A DNA stretch of 64,000 nucleotides from an uncultured Aeriscardovia sp. GTDB taxonomy: Bacteria; Actinomycetota; Actinomycetes; Actinomycetales; Bifidobacteriaceae. The DNA lies in NCBI GenBank assembly GCA_903789535.1, contig CAIFES010000001.1, positions 1-64,000 of the forward strand. The letters are read 5' to 3'. Shown here piece after piece: positions 29,647-38,674 of this stretch (positions are counted from its first letter, which is position 1; each line of letters opens with the position of its first letter). The translations under genes were made by a program, and so were the position numbers. The notes below the pieces were generated by a model. The model was not told the origin of the DNA, searched no databases, and worked only from the letters and a program-made list of their open reading frames with translations.

Positions 29647-29856
29647 TGAATGATCTCACACCTCCCAGCCCTGCCGTGCGCAAAAATATGCGCCACCAGT
29701 CCCACAGGCATAGTGTGGTCGAGGACGAGTTCGCTCACGTAGAATCCTCTGCAAAATTGACAGCGCGGCTAGTCCGTCTGTCGCGTCCGTGACAGGACCG
29801 GTGCCTTACCCGCAGGCCGCGTCCGGCAGCCACATTTTCAGCCCGCGGCATCCCCG

Positions 29857-29884
29857 TTGTTTTCCCAGATTGATTCTTTATAAT
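29857..29884 (+). promoter_or_regulatory. Probable sigma-A-type promoter of the sulfotransferase gene
   Basis: TTGTTT (29857-29862), a 16-bp spacer and a perfect TATAAT (29879-29884) lie 53 bp before the ATG at 29938. The remaining part of the 290-bp gap after the tRNA holds no gene that I can support. Confidence 0.6.
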
Positions 29885-29937
29885 GCCTCTGTTCTGGCCG
29901 ACACCGTCGTCTTCGACAGCCCGCGCGAAAGGATCCC

Positions 29938-32208
29938 ATGAACGCCGCCTCCCCCAAGCCTGACTTATCCCCATTCGACCCCGTCGGGTCTGATTCCTCT
30001 TCCGCTGTTTCCGCCGCATCCGAGACAGGTTCGGCGGCAAGGACAGGCACCGGAACGAAAAAGACGAAAACGCGACGCCGCCATCTCCTCTCCACCGGCA
30101 TCGCCGTGGTGATATGCGCCGCCTTTGGCATCGCCGTCCCTGTCACCGCCGTCGTCGAGCCGACCGCCGCCCAGCTGAGCAGCCGGCAGACATGGCTGCC
30201 CTCCCAGACCGAGCGCATCTACACGAGCGAATACCAGACGGCGGCCCAGAACAGGGTGACACAGCAGAAGGCCTCGAAGCACTGGACGCTCACCGACCCT
30301 CTCGTCATCCGCAACGCTTTCGGCACGAACACCATGGGCGTGTACGTGTATTTCACCACCGACGTGCCCACGAAGATCTCGTATCACGTCCATGCGAGGA
30401 ATGGGAATTATCCCGATTTCAGCGCCAAGGCGTACCAAGGCGCACAGACCTACTCCACCACGCATGAGATCCAGGTGATCGGTCTCGTGCCCGACAACGT
30501 CAACGAGATCACGCTCGTGTCGACCACGCGCAGCGGCGAGCAGACCTCGTCCACCATCACCTCGCGCACGCACGACACGCTCGCCGGCACCGAGACGCGT
30601 GTGAGACTGACGAAGAAAAACACGGACTACAGGCTCAGCAACGGCCTGTACGCCATCCTGGGCAACGACAGCACCGACGGCGAGCAGGCCTATCTGTTCC
30701 TCTACGACAATTCGGGCGTGCTGCGCGCCGAGACGCCGCTGCTCAACTATCGTGCCCACCGCCTGCTCTTCCGCGGCGGACTGATGTATTTCTCGGCAGG
30801 TGTGCACAACCTCGTCGGTCTCGATTATCTGGGCCGCATGGTCAAGAACTACCAGCTACCCACACGCTTCCTGCTCCATCACGACTATGCGATGACAAAG
30901 ACGGGCACGCCGATCCTGCTCGGCACCGACAACGAGTCGGACTCCGTGCAGGACAAGCTCCTCGTGCTCGACAAGGATTCGGGCGACATCACCCGCGTGA
31001 TCGACCTCAAGAAGATGTTCAAGAGCTACGAGGCGAGCACCATCGCCTCCAACCTCTATCAGAGCGCCGATTCTGCCAGCAAATTGCTCGCCAAGAACAA
31101 GTCGAAGGTCACGGCGGCGAGAAAGACGCTCGCCACCACCGACTCATCCGCCACGGCGAACGCCGCCACCAACTTCGCCAACGGTAAGAAGGCCGAGAAT
31201 ATGCCGATCGACAACGACTCGGGGTTCAAGACGAGTACCTCGACCGACAAGACGGATGCCGACCTCGATTACAACAGCACGAAAGACGCGGCCTCGGCCG
31301 ACGGCGGCGATGGCGTGCAGAAGGACTGGCTGCACCTCAACACCATCTCCTACGACGATGCGAGCGACACCGCCATCCTCAGCTCGCGCGAGACGAGCAC
31401 GGTCATCAAGATCGACCACGTGCTCTCCGGCAGCCCGCGCATCGTGTGGCTGTTCGGCACACCGAGCTTCTGGCGCGGCACGGCGTACGAGAAATACCAG
31501 CTGCGCCAGATCGATGCGAGCGGCAATACGCTCGACGACGCGCACGCGCTCACCCACGGCGGCCAGCACTCGGTGACCGTCGAGGAGAACGATGACCCGA
31601 ATGACGGCATCTACTACCTGTACATGTTCGACAACAACTACGGTCTGACCAACACGCGCCCCGACTACGACTGGAAGAAGGCCTGCCCGACCATCAACGC
31701 CGGCAAGGACGAGACCGACGAGCCAAGCTACTACAAGCGCTATCTCATCAACGAGAAGGACCACACCGTCCGCGAGGTCGAGCGCATCGCCGTGCCCTAT
31801 TCGAGCATCGTCTCCAGTGCCCAGAATCTGTTGGACGGCACGCGTCTGGTTGATTCGGGCCGCCAGGGTACGTGGGGTGTGTACGACACCCACGGCCGGC
31901 TCGTGACCCAGTACACGATGAAACTGCGCAAGAATCTCATCTTCCGCGTGTACAAGTACACCTTCGACGGGTATCTGTTCGACGCAAGCCACGACGGACC
32001 ACGGCCACAGAAGACGGGTGCCGCCGCAGGGAGCTCCACGGACTCGAAAGGCTCCACGGCTGCCGGTTCCGGCTCCGGCTCGGCGTCGTCCTCCGACAGC
32101 TCCGGTCCCGACTCCGGCAGCGCGGCGGGCCCGAGGCAGAAAGGCACCTCGAGCCCGGATATCACCGGCGAGAACGTGACCGGCACGAACGGCGCCGAGA
32201 CGCAGTGA
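29938..32208 (+). CDS. Membrane-anchored aryl-sulfate sulfotransferase (AssT family)
   Basis: Transfers sulfate from one phenolic sulfate ester to another phenol without PAPS. It has 756 residues: a disordered Ser/Thr/Lys-rich N-terminus, a signal anchor (~50-72), and an extracytoplasmic beta-propeller. Candidate active-site residues by comparison with E. coli AssT (H252, H356, R374, H436) are His314/His315 in LLHHDYAMT, His466 in DWLHLNT, Arg484 in SSRETS and His544 in GGQHSVT. A Lys/Ala/Ser/Asp-rich insert (~375-460) interrupts the propeller, and the last ~80 residues are Ser/Gly-rich. The ATG follows AAAGGA. An own promoter is visible. It converges on the aminotransferase gene. Substrates are unknown. 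Confidence 0.83.
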   Translation: MNAASPKPDLSPFDPVGSDSSSAVSAASETGSAARTGTGTKKTKTRRRHLLSTGIAVVICAAFGIAVPVTAVVEPTAAQLSSRQTWLPSQTERIYTSEYQTAAQNRVTQQKASKHWTLTDPLVIRNAFGTNTMGVYVYFTTDVPTKISYHVHARNGNYPDFSAKAYQGAQTYSTTHEIQVIGLVPDNVNEITLVSTTRSGEQTSSTITSRTHDTLAGTETRVRLTKKNTDYRLSNGLYAILGNDSTDGEQAYLFLYDNSGVLRAETPLLNYRAHRLLFRGGLMYFSAGVHNLVGLDYLGRMVKNYQLPTRFLLHHDYAMTKTGTPILLGTDNESDSVQDKLLVLDKDSGDITRVIDLKKMFKSYEASTIASNLYQSADSASKLLAKNKSKVTAARKTLATTDSSATANAATNFANGKKAENMPIDNDSGFKTSTSTDKTDADLDYNSTKDAASADGGDGVQKDWLHLNTISYDDASDTAILSSRETSTVIKIDHVLSGSPRIVWLFGTPSFWRGTAYEKYQLRQIDASGNTLDDAHALTHGGQHSVTVEENDDPNDGIYYLYMFDNNYGLTNTRPDYDWKKACPTINAGKDETDEPSYYKRYLINEKDHTVREVERIAVPYSSIVSSAQNLLDGTRLVDSGRQGTWGVYDTHGRLVTQYTMKLRKNLIFRVYKYTFDGYLFDASHDGPRPQKTGAAAGSSTDSKGSTAAGSGSGSASSSDSSGPDSGSAAGPRQKGTSSPDITGENVTGTNGAETQ

Positions 32209-32226
32209 TACGACGAAGATGCCCTC

Positions 32227-33573
32227 TCAGTCGAGCTTGGCGTCGATCGTGCGCAGCAGCAGACGGACGTTGTCCTCGAACTCGTCCGTCTGCGGCAACA
32301 GCGAGACGCACACATAGCCGTTGTCGGGAATATCGAAGAAGAAGCCGGGCTGGCCGGAGAGATGATGCTCGCGGATCATCGTATCGATCAGATCCGCCTC
32401 ATCCAGCGCACCCGGGAAGCGCACGAGCACGTTCCAGCCGCCCTCGGGCCGCAGCAGCGAGGCCACACCCGAAGACTGCCCGAGCAGCCGCTCGAGCGTG
32501 GCGAGGTTGTTCTGCGTGCGCTCGCGCAGGTGCGCAACCTGCTGTGGCACACAGGTGAACATCTCCTCGAAACGGCTGGAGATGATCGAGCTCATCGGCA
32601 GGAAGTCGTCGGCGATCACATCCAGGCGCTTCTTCGCCTGTTCCATGTCATCGGCCGGGCCGCTCATCTGGATCCAGCCGACCTTGCTGTGCGGGGCGGC
32701 GAGCAGCTTGGAGAAGCCGTCGAGCGCGAACGTGAGCACACGCTCCTCCCCCGCCACCCGGAACGGTGTATGCAGCGGATGGAGTGGGAAGTCGAAGAAC
32801 ACCTCGTCCACGAGGATTGGCAGACCGTACTGCTCGCATAGGCCGATGAGTCGCTCATAATCGTCAGCCCCCACATAGGCGCCCGTCGGATTGTTCGGGC
32901 TGATGAGCGTGAGCAGACGGATCGGCGGCACCTTCTCGCCGGTCACCGGGTCGGGTGAGCCGTCGCGGGAGGCGGCAAGCAGCTGCGCGATGCGCGGCAC
33001 ATCGATGGTCCACGACCCGTCGAAACGTTGCGGATAGGTGACGGCCTCGATGCCTTCGAGCCGGGCGATGGAAGCGATGAGCGGATAACCGGGCGTCGGG
33101 CAGAGGACCGCCTCCCCCGGGTCGCACATGAGTTTCATGATCCACGAGTACGCCTCGGAGGTGGAACTCGCCAGATAGAGGTCCTCCGGGTCGACCGGCG
33201 TGCCGGCGGCTGTCTGGTTGTGCGCGAGCGCCGGTTTCTCGCTGCCGTCGGGCAGGTACGGATAGGCATCGGACGAAAGCGTGGACAGATCGGTCGGCAC
33301 ATCAAAGCCGTCATTGTCCGCCCGCTTTGTCAGGAAGTCGGCGAGAAGCCGGCGTGCCTCGATCGGCCCGCGCGGCAGCGCGTCATAACGCTGCGGGATG
33401 TAATCCGCGCTCAGGCCCAGACCATGGTGCGTGGGGTTGGAATCGTTGAGCTGGCGCAGGCTGATGCCCTCAGCCTTCATCTTCCGCTGCAAGGCGATGA
33501 TGGGGTTGGGCGCGCTCACGTCCACGCGGTCTGAAAAATGAACGGCCGAACGATTCTTCCCGCTCTCGCCCAT
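32227..33573 (-). CDS. PLP-dependent class I/II aminotransferase
   Basis: Fold-type I aminotransferase of 448 residues from the ATG at 33573 (GAGGAGA upstream). Seen: SNPTHHGL, the cofactor-binding SSTSEAYSW (~137-145), SPNNPTG (225-231), the pyridine-ring Asp256 in ILVDEVF, and the probable Schiff-base Lys289 in GFSKLL. The large domain is preceded by a slightly longer N-terminal arm than in AspC. Alanine or aspartate transamination is likely, but the substrate cannot be read from the sequence. The gap upstream holds the ppgK terminator and a pair of 10-bp direct repeats. Confidence 0.87.
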   Translation of the reverse strand: MGESGKNRSAVHFSDRVDVSAPNPIIALQRKMKAEGISLRQLNDSNPTHHGLGLSADYIPQRYDALPRGPIEARRLLADFLTKRADNDGFDVPTDLSTLSSDAYPYLPDGSEKPALAHNQTAAGTPVDPEDLYLASSTSEAYSWIMKLMCDPGEAVLCPTPGYPLIASIARLEGIEAVTYPQRFDGSWTIDVPRIAQLLAASRDGSPDPVTGEKVPPIRLLTLISPNNPTGAYVGADDYERLIGLCEQYGLPILVDEVFFDFPLHPLHTPFRVAGEERVLTFALDGFSKLLAAPHSKVGWIQMSGPADDMEQAKKRLDVIADDFLPMSSIISSRFEEMFTCVPQQVAHLRERTQNNLATLERLLGQSSGVASLLRPEGGWNVLVRFPGALDEADLIDTMIREHHLSGQPGFFFDIPDNGYVCVSLLPQTDEFEDNVRLLLRTIDAKLD

Positions 33574-33603
33574 GATCTGTCTCCTCGCCTGTCTCCACGC
33601 GTA

Positions 33604-33663
33604 TGGCACGGTCTGTCCGCCTGCGTCTGTGACATGGCCCGCCTGTGCGTGCGTGGCACGGTC
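33604..33663. repeat. Direct repeats TGGCACGGTC in the aminotransferase leader
   Basis: TGGCACGGTC occurs at 33604-33613 and again at 33654-33663, each followed by a related CCGCCTG...TGTGACA stretch. It looks like a degenerate duplication in the region upstream of the aminotransferase start. No function is evident. Confidence 0.5.
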
Positions 33664-33705
33664 CGCCTGTGACACTTTTTTCTGTGATGTACCCCAGAAA
33701 GAATA

Positions 33706-33738
33706 ATCGGGCGCCGGCCTTTTCAGCCGACACCCGAT
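33706..33738 (-). terminator. Terminator of ppgK
   Basis: Arms 33706-33718 and 33726-33738 pair fully on the minus-strand transcript with two G-U pairs and a 7-nt loop, followed by TATTCTTTCT. It lies about 50 bp past the ppgK stop codon. Confidence 0.65.
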
Positions 33739-33788
33739 CATGCGTGTTGAACCAGCGGAGACTATCCGCCTGACAGCTATCTGTTTTC

Positions 33789-34571
33789 TCAGGCGTTGTC
33801 CGCCGGCAGGGCGTCCTGCTGCTGCGCGGCGAAGTAGGCCGAACCGATGATGCCCGCATCGTTGAGCAGCGTGGCGGCCACAAGCGGGGTCGAGATCTCG
33901 ATGTGCGGGAAGAACTTGTCGCTCTTCTTGCTCACGCCGCCGCCGATGATGAACAGATCCGGGTTGAAGTACTTCTCAAGCAGCTGGTAGTACTTCGTCA
34001 GCCGCTTGCCCCACTTCTTCCAGCTCAGATCCTTGCGCTTGCGGGCGGCATCGGAGGTGTAATGCTCGGCGTCCTTGCCCTCGAGGGTGAGGTGGCCGAG
34101 CTCGGTGTTCGGCACGAGCACGCCGTTCTCGATGAGGGCGGTGCCGATGCCGGTGCCCAGCGTGGTGGCGATCACCAGACCTTTGACGTTCTTGGCGGCA
34201 CCATAGTTCACCTCGGCCAGCCCCGCGGCGTCGGCATCGTTGACGACGCGCACCGTGCGGCCGGTCTTTTCGGACAGCAGCTGGTTAATGTCCACGCCCA
34301 CCCAGCTCTGGTCGAGGTTGGCCATGAAGTCGAGCGGCTTGCCGGGTTTGATCGGGGCCGGGAAGGCGACGCCGATGGGTGTGCCGTCCTGCACATCGAA
34401 ATGGTCGAGCAGCTGCTTGACGACGTCCGCCACGGCGTCCGGGGTGCTGACCTCGGGGGTGGGGATGCGCAGACGCTCGTCGGCGAAGCGGCCCGCCTTC
34501 AGGTCGACCGGCGCGCCTTTGATGCCCGATCCGCCGATATCAATGCCAAAAGCCTGTGCTGTAGGAACCAT
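33789..34571 (-). CDS. ppgK: Polyphosphate glucokinase
   Basis: ROK-fold kinase phosphorylating glucose to glucose 6-phosphate with polyphosphate or ATP; typical of Actinobacteria. It has 260 residues, the family length. The phosphate-1 motif is DIGGSGIKG (11-19). VNDADAAGLAEVNYGAAKNVKGLVIATTLGTGIGTALI holds the sugar-binding and phosphate-2 region, and ELGHLTLEGKDAEHYTSDAARKRKDLSW is characteristic of PpgK. The ATG follows AAAGGG. It is a single gene with its own terminator. It supplies hexose phosphate to the bifid shunt (inference from pathway knowledge). Confidence 0.94.
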   Translation of the reverse strand: MVPTAQAFGIDIGGSGIKGAPVDLKAGRFADERLRIPTPEVSTPDAVADVVKQLLDHFDVQDGTPIGVAFPAPIKPGKPLDFMANLDQSWVGVDINQLLSEKTGRTVRVVNDADAAGLAEVNYGAAKNVKGLVIATTLGTGIGTALIENGVLVPNTELGHLTLEGKDAEHYTSDAARKRKDLSWKKWGKRLTKYYQLLEKYFNPDLFIIGGGVSKKSDKFFPHIEISTPLVAATLLNDAGIIGSAYFAAQQQDALPADNA

Positions 34572-34644
34572 CTCTGCCCTTTCTACCGTGCCGTGGCCGT
34601 CAGGAAAGCCTCCGACGCCCCGGCGCCCGTCGCGTCACTTTTGA

Positions 34645-35709
34645 TTATCGCGCACTTTTACCCGCACCGGCAGGGCGCTTTTTGCGCACATCCATGATCT
34701 GCGCCGCGCTCGTGCGCGCGCTCTTTTCCGCGAGCGGCGGCATTGGCGTCCAGTCAGGGTCATGCAGGAGGGCGCGCGAGTCCCACCAGCCTTTGAAAAG
34801 CGCCGGGATGCCTGTTTTGAACTTGTGGTCCACGGCGACGAGGCGGATAAGCTCCTTGGCGAGGGTGAACGCCGTGCCGAGGCCGAACAGCATCGGCCGG
34901 TAATCGCCGTGCGCCATGAAGTAGCGGGCCATATAGCCGCGATTGCGCATGATGTGGTAGCGGTTCATGTCGGAGGTGGAGTTGAGCTGGCGCACACCGG
35001 CGATGTCCCAGTTGGGGATGTCGCGCGTGCGGCGCATCACGAAGTCCGGCACGAGGATGGGGTTGGTCACCTTGGAGGCGAGATAGCCATAGATGGTGTC
35101 ATCCCAGTAGATGAAGAACCGCTTGTCGGGCAGACCGATCTTGGCGACCACGTCACGACGGAACAGACCGCCCTCGAAGCAGGCCGTGTCCATCACCTTG
35201 TAGCCCGCACGGCCGAAAGCGGAGGGGGCCACCGGATCGGGGACGCCGAGCGAGGTGATGAAATGATACTGCCAGTAGAACGGGCCGCCGTCCGCGTCAT
35301 AGCGCTGACCCTGGATGACCGCGTAACCACGGCGCGCCCACTTATCGAGCTTTTCCATACCATCGGGAAGGATCGCGACATCATCGTCCATGATCCAGAA
35401 CCATTTCGCCCCGAGGTTGTACGCGGTGGCCACACCGGCGCTGAAGCCGCCTGAGCCGCCGGCGTTCTCCGTCATGCGCTGGTAGACCACGCGGTTCGAG
35501 CCGCCCAACGCGTCCGGCTTGGTGGTTCCCCACTTCTTATCCATCTGATCGGAGAAATCGGCGACGATGGAACGCGTCTCCTCGCTGTCCTCATTGTCGG
35601 TGACGACCACCCTCCACGGTGCCTGTGTGGAGGCGAGGATCGAGTCGAACAGTCCGCGCAGCAGTTTCTGCCGCTTGTAGGTGACGATGACGATGGCGAG
35701 TTTTTCCAT
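34645..35709 (-). CDS. Family 2 glycosyltransferase (GlfT-like)
   Basis: 354 residues from the ATG at 35709, chosen because the GT-A fold begins right there (EKLAIVIVTYKRQKLL). GGAGG lies close upstream; an in-frame start 24 nt further out is possible. Seen: VVTDNEDSEETR, GGSGGFSAG, the metal-binding triple Asp in WIMDDDVAI (~120-128), and the acceptor-region HDYR/YWDDTIY stretch. No membrane segment. Galactofuranosyl- or rhamnosyltransferases of cell-wall polysaccharide have this pattern; the sugar is not determined. The C-terminus is basic. Confidence 0.85.
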   Translation of the reverse strand: MEKLAIVIVTYKRQKLLRGLFDSILASTQAPWRVVVTDNEDSEETRSIVADFSDQMDKKWGTTKPDALGGSNRVVYQRMTENAGGSGGFSAGVATAYNLGAKWFWIMDDDVAILPDGMEKLDKWARRGYAVIQGQRYDADGGPFYWQYHFITSLGVPDPVAPSAFGRAGYKVMDTACFEGGLFRRDVVAKIGLPDKRFFIYWDDTIYGYLASKVTNPILVPDFVMRRTRDIPNWDIAGVRQLNSTSDMNRYHIMRNRGYMARYFMAHGDYRPMLFGLGTAFTLAKELIRLVAVDHKFKTGIPALFKGWWDSRALLHDPDWTPMPPLAEKSARTSAAQIMDVRKKRPAGAGKSAR

Positions 35710-35839
35710 GCCTCCATCTTTGCACACCCGCACACCGGGAGTCGTCGGGCAGATCAGGAGATGACCGCCGACTCGCCCTCCCCGGTCGGCCCGATCCGGT
35801 CTGTCCCGCCTGATGGGGCGGATCAGCGAGATGGGGTGC

Positions 35840-36526
35840 TCAGCCCTGATTGACCGGATCGGTGATGTGGTCGAGGATGGCCGTCATCACGGCTTTGTTT
35901 TCTGCCGGGACGGGGTGGGCGAGGATATCGGCCGTGCTCTGGTGCAGATCGTTGTGCGAGAGCGGGTAGGCCGTGTCATTGCAGGCGATCTCGCGCACCT
36001 CATCCGCACCGGGCTCGAAGTGGAACTGCAGACCGACGACATTTTCCCGGTAAATAAAGCCCTGGTTGCGCACGAGATCGCTGGAAAACAGCAGCCGTGC
36101 GCCCTCGGGGATGCCGAACATCTCCTCGTGCCAGTGCAGGGCGGTCAGCTTTTGGGGGATGCCGGCGATGGCGTCACACTGCCGGTAGACGGGTGCCCAG
36201 CCGACCTCTTTGTACGGCGCCTTCGTCACAGGCGCGCCGAGGACCTTGGCGATCTGCTGCGCCCCGAAGCATGCGCCGAACAAGGGCTTGCCCTGCCTGA
36301 GCAATTGCGAGATCAGCTCACGCTCGGCGTGAATCCACGGCACATCATCGTTCGGGCTCATCGGCGCGCCAAGGATCACGAGCAGGTCCGTCTGCCCGGC
36401 GGAAGGAAGGTGCCCGAACGTCTCGGGGTGGTAGACCCACAGCTCATGGCCGTGCATGCGCGACCAGTCGCGGATGGTGCCCGGTCCCTCGTTGGGCGTG
36501 TGTTGCAGAACGTTGATACGCATCAA
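35840..36526 (-). CDS. Class I glutamine amidotransferase-like protein
   Basis: 228-residue stand-alone GATase-1 domain. The nucleophile Cys86 lies in GACFGAQQ, and the catalytic His169 and Glu171 are in GLQFHFEP. LHWHEEMF is the conserved loop seen in GuaA-like solitary amidotransferases. The synthetase partner is not encoded nearby, so the acceptor is unknown; gamma-glutamyl hydrolase or transferase activity is possible. Neighbours are a glycosyltransferase and a sugar acetyltransferase on the same strand, with gaps of 130 and 81 bp. Confidence 0.87.
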   Translation of the reverse strand: MMRINVLQHTPNEGPGTIRDWSRMHGHELWVYHPETFGHLPSAGQTDLLVILGAPMSPNDDVPWIHAERELISQLLRQGKPLFGACFGAQQIAKVLGAPVTKAPYKEVGWAPVYRQCDAIAGIPQKLTALHWHEEMFGIPEGARLLFSSDLVRNQGFIYRENVVGLQFHFEPGADEVREIACNDTAYPLSHNDLHQSTADILAHPVPAENKAVMTAILDHITDPVNQG

Positions 36527-36607
36527 ACCATCTCCCCCGTTTCGGACGGTTCCTTATTGAAGGGCCACCTGCCCGTTCGCCCGGCTTACGGATGGACGAT
36601 CCGGGCC

Positions 36608-37243
36608 TTACTCCCAGCGGGCGAGGTCGGCCGGATCAATCCGGTGGTCTTTGAAATAGTACTGGCGATCATGCTCGTTGATCGGGCGCAGCACACGGCA
36701 CGGGTCGCCCACCGCCACAACGTTGGCGGGCAGGTCCTTCGTCACCACGCTGCCGGCGCCCACCACGGTGTTATCGCCGATGGTCACGCCCGGCACCACG
36801 ATCACACCCGCGCCGAACCAGCAATTTTTGCCGATATGCACCGGTGCGTTGTACTGGATGCCCTTGCTGCGCAGCGAGGGAAGAATCGGATGGCCGGCGG
36901 TGGCGATGGTCACGTTCGGGCCGAACAGGGTATGGTCGCCGATATAAATGGCTGTGTCATCGACGAGGGTGAGGTTGAAGTTGGCGTAGACGCCCGTGCC
37001 GAGGTGGACGAAATGCCCCGCCCAGTTGGCGTGCAGCGGCGGCTCGATATAGCAGCCCTCGCCAATCTCGGCGAACATCTGTTTGAGCAATTTTTCACGT
37101 TTGTCGGTCTCGCTCGGCCGGGTGGCGTTGTAATCGTAGAGCAGTTCCATGCACCGGGTCTGCTCGGCCATGATCTCCGGGTCGCCGGGCTGGTACAGCT
37201 CGACGCTGTGCATCTTACTTTTCTCACTGCGTTGCTCGGTCAT
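36608..37243 (-). CDS. Sugar O-acetyltransferase (Maa/LacA family)
   Basis: Left-handed beta-helix enzyme transferring acetyl from acetyl-CoA to sugar hydroxyls. It has 211 residues. The N-terminal Mac domain (~22-75) contains MAEQTRCMELLYDYNATRP. Hexapeptide repeats follow, with the catalytic His118 in IATAGHP and the CoA-binding GAGSVVTKDLPANVVAVGDPCRVLR at the C-terminus. The ATG follows GGAAAGGA. The substrate (maltose, galactoside or other) cannot be fixed. A 346-bp gap separates it from the aldo/keto reductase gene. Confidence 0.92.
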   Translation of the reverse strand: MTEQRSEKSKMHSVELYQPGDPEIMAEQTRCMELLYDYNATRPSETDKREKLLKQMFAEIGEGCYIEPPLHANWAGHFVHLGTGVYANFNLTLVDDTAIYIGDHTLFGPNVTIATAGHPILPSLRSKGIQYNAPVHIGKNCWFGAGVIVVPGVTIGDNTVVGAGSVVTKDLPANVVAVGDPCRVLRPINEHDRQYYFKDHRIDPADLARWE

Positions 37244-37339
37244 TCGTGGTCCTTTCCGAGATTTCCGTGATCGATCGCGATTGCTATCTGCGTTATCACG
37301 TTACTGTCGTGGCGTCACCGTCATCGACGGTCGCCGCTG

Positions 37340-37356
37340 CCATTGTCCCACAATGG
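37340..37356. repeat. Short perfect hairpin CCATTGT-CCC-ACAATGG
   Basis: A 7-bp perfect inverted repeat lies in the 346-bp gap upstream of the sugar acetyltransferase. It could be an operator. Apart from this and the aldo/keto reductase terminator I see nothing in 37244-37589. Confidence 0.4.
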
Positions 37357-37483
37357 GGTCGAAGTGCGGCCAGACGCTCTCATCGCCAGCAGTGCGAAGC
37401 CGTGATATCAAACGGCGGTTCCACACAGCCGTGCCGGGTCAGGCATCGATTTCCCCGGCAGATCCCCACGGGTCAGAACAGAC

Positions 37484-37528
37484 AAAAGGCCATCGACCGG
37501 TCAGAAATCGATCAGCCGATGACCTTTT
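37484..37528. terminator. Terminator downstream of the aldo/keto reductase gene
   Basis: AAAAGGCCATCG (37484-37495) and CGATGACCTTTT (37517-37528) form a 12-bp stem with one G-U pair and a 21-nt loop. T-rich ends occur on both strands. It lies about 60 bp after the reductase stop codon. Confidence 0.65.
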
Positions 37529-37589
37529 GGCTCAACGGATCACTGCCAGCGAAGATTACCGTCTCAGACGGCCAGCGACTTCGCTTGGC

Positions 37590-38471
37590 TCACTGGCCCT
37601 TGTGCACGTCGATCGCGTTGCGCAGGAACTCGCCCACGCCCGGCGCGTCCGGATCATGCTGGCCGTGGCCGGTATCGAGCGAGCGCATCAGATCCATCTC
37701 GTCCGAGGTGAGCTCGAAGTCGAAAATCTCCTTGTTGGACTTGATGCGCGCCTCGTGCACCGACTTGGGGAAGACGATGACGCCCTCCTGGTGCTCGAAA
37801 CGCAGGATGATCTGGCCGGCATCCTTGTGGTACTTGTCCGCGAGAGCTGTAATTACGGGGTGGGTGAGCAGCTTCTTGTTGCCCTCCCCCAGCGGCGCCC
37901 ATGCCTCGAGCGCCACATGCGCCGGGGCAAGGATCTGACGCAGCGCCTTCTGCTGCTGGAACGGATGGAACTCGACCTGGTTGACCGACGGCATCACGTC
38001 AAAATCGGGAACGTACGTGTTCCACAGCTTCGGGGTCATGTTGGAGACGCCGATGGAGCGGATCTTTCCGGCCTTCTGCGCCTCCTCGAGTGCCTTCCAT
38101 GCCTCGCCGACCGGCCCGTACGGCTGGTGGAGCAGGTAGAGGTCCATGTAGTCCATGCCCAGACGCTCGAGGGAGGCGTCGATGGCCTTCTTCGCGTCCT
38201 CATACTTGAAGTCCTGCAGCCAGAGCTTGGAGGTGATCCAGATCTGGTCGCGGGGAATGCCGCTGTCCTTGACGGCCTGGCCGACCTCCTTCTCGTTGAA
38301 GTAGGCGGTGGCGGTGTCAATATGGCGGTAGCCGAGGGCGAGCGCCTGTTTGACGGCGGTGTAGGTGGAGCCGTCGGCCGGGATCTGGTAGACACCGAAG
38401 CCGAATGAGGGGATGCGCGTGCCGTCGTTGAGGACGAACGACGGGATGGTCTGAGCAGAATTCTGAGCCAT
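37590..38471 (-). CDS. Aldo/keto reductase (2,5-diketogluconate reductase-like)
   Basis: NADPH-dependent carbonyl reductase, TIM barrel, 293 residues. The catalytic tetrad Asp52, Tyr57, Lys82 and His115 is intact (HIDTATAYFNEKEVG, ITSKLW, LLHQPYG). The coenzyme-binding C-terminal part has VIVFPKSVHEARIKSNKEIFDF, typical of AKR5-type enzymes. The ATG follows AGGAGA. It has its own terminator. The substrate is unknown; detoxification of reactive aldehydes or sugar reduction is likely. Confidence 0.92.
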   Translation of the reverse strand: MAQNSAQTIPSFVLNDGTRIPSFGFGVYQIPADGSTYTAVKQALALGYRHIDTATAYFNEKEVGQAVKDSGIPRDQIWITSKLWLQDFKYEDAKKAIDASLERLGMDYMDLYLLHQPYGPVGEAWKALEEAQKAGKIRSIGVSNMTPKLWNTYVPDFDVMPSVNQVEFHPFQQQKALRQILAPAHVALEAWAPLGEGNKKLLTHPVITALADKYHKDAGQIILRFEHQEGVIVFPKSVHEARIKSNKEIFDFELTSDEMDLMRSLDTGHGQHDPDAPGVGEFLRNAIDVHKGQ

Positions 38472-38674
38472 GATCGTCTCCTAACACATGTTGGCGCCGA
38501 AAGTGTCGTGTGATGACAGGGAATCCAGGAAGAGGAAATCTTCCCGTTCCCGACAGTTTTCAGCGTAAGGAAACGCAACGGTGGATGTCAGTGTTTTTCG
38601 CTCATACCACGATACATAAAACGTATACTGGCGCCGGCGCGCAAAATCGGCATCCCGCCTGAGCCCCGCATCGC

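Noticed and set aside
29571-32208. tRNA-adjacent genomic island
   Set aside because: No integrase and no repeated tRNA 3' end; the sulfotransferase gene has ordinary base composition for this window.
33604-33663. Possible transposon end repeats
   Set aside because: Direct, short and degenerate; no transposase or target duplication nearby.
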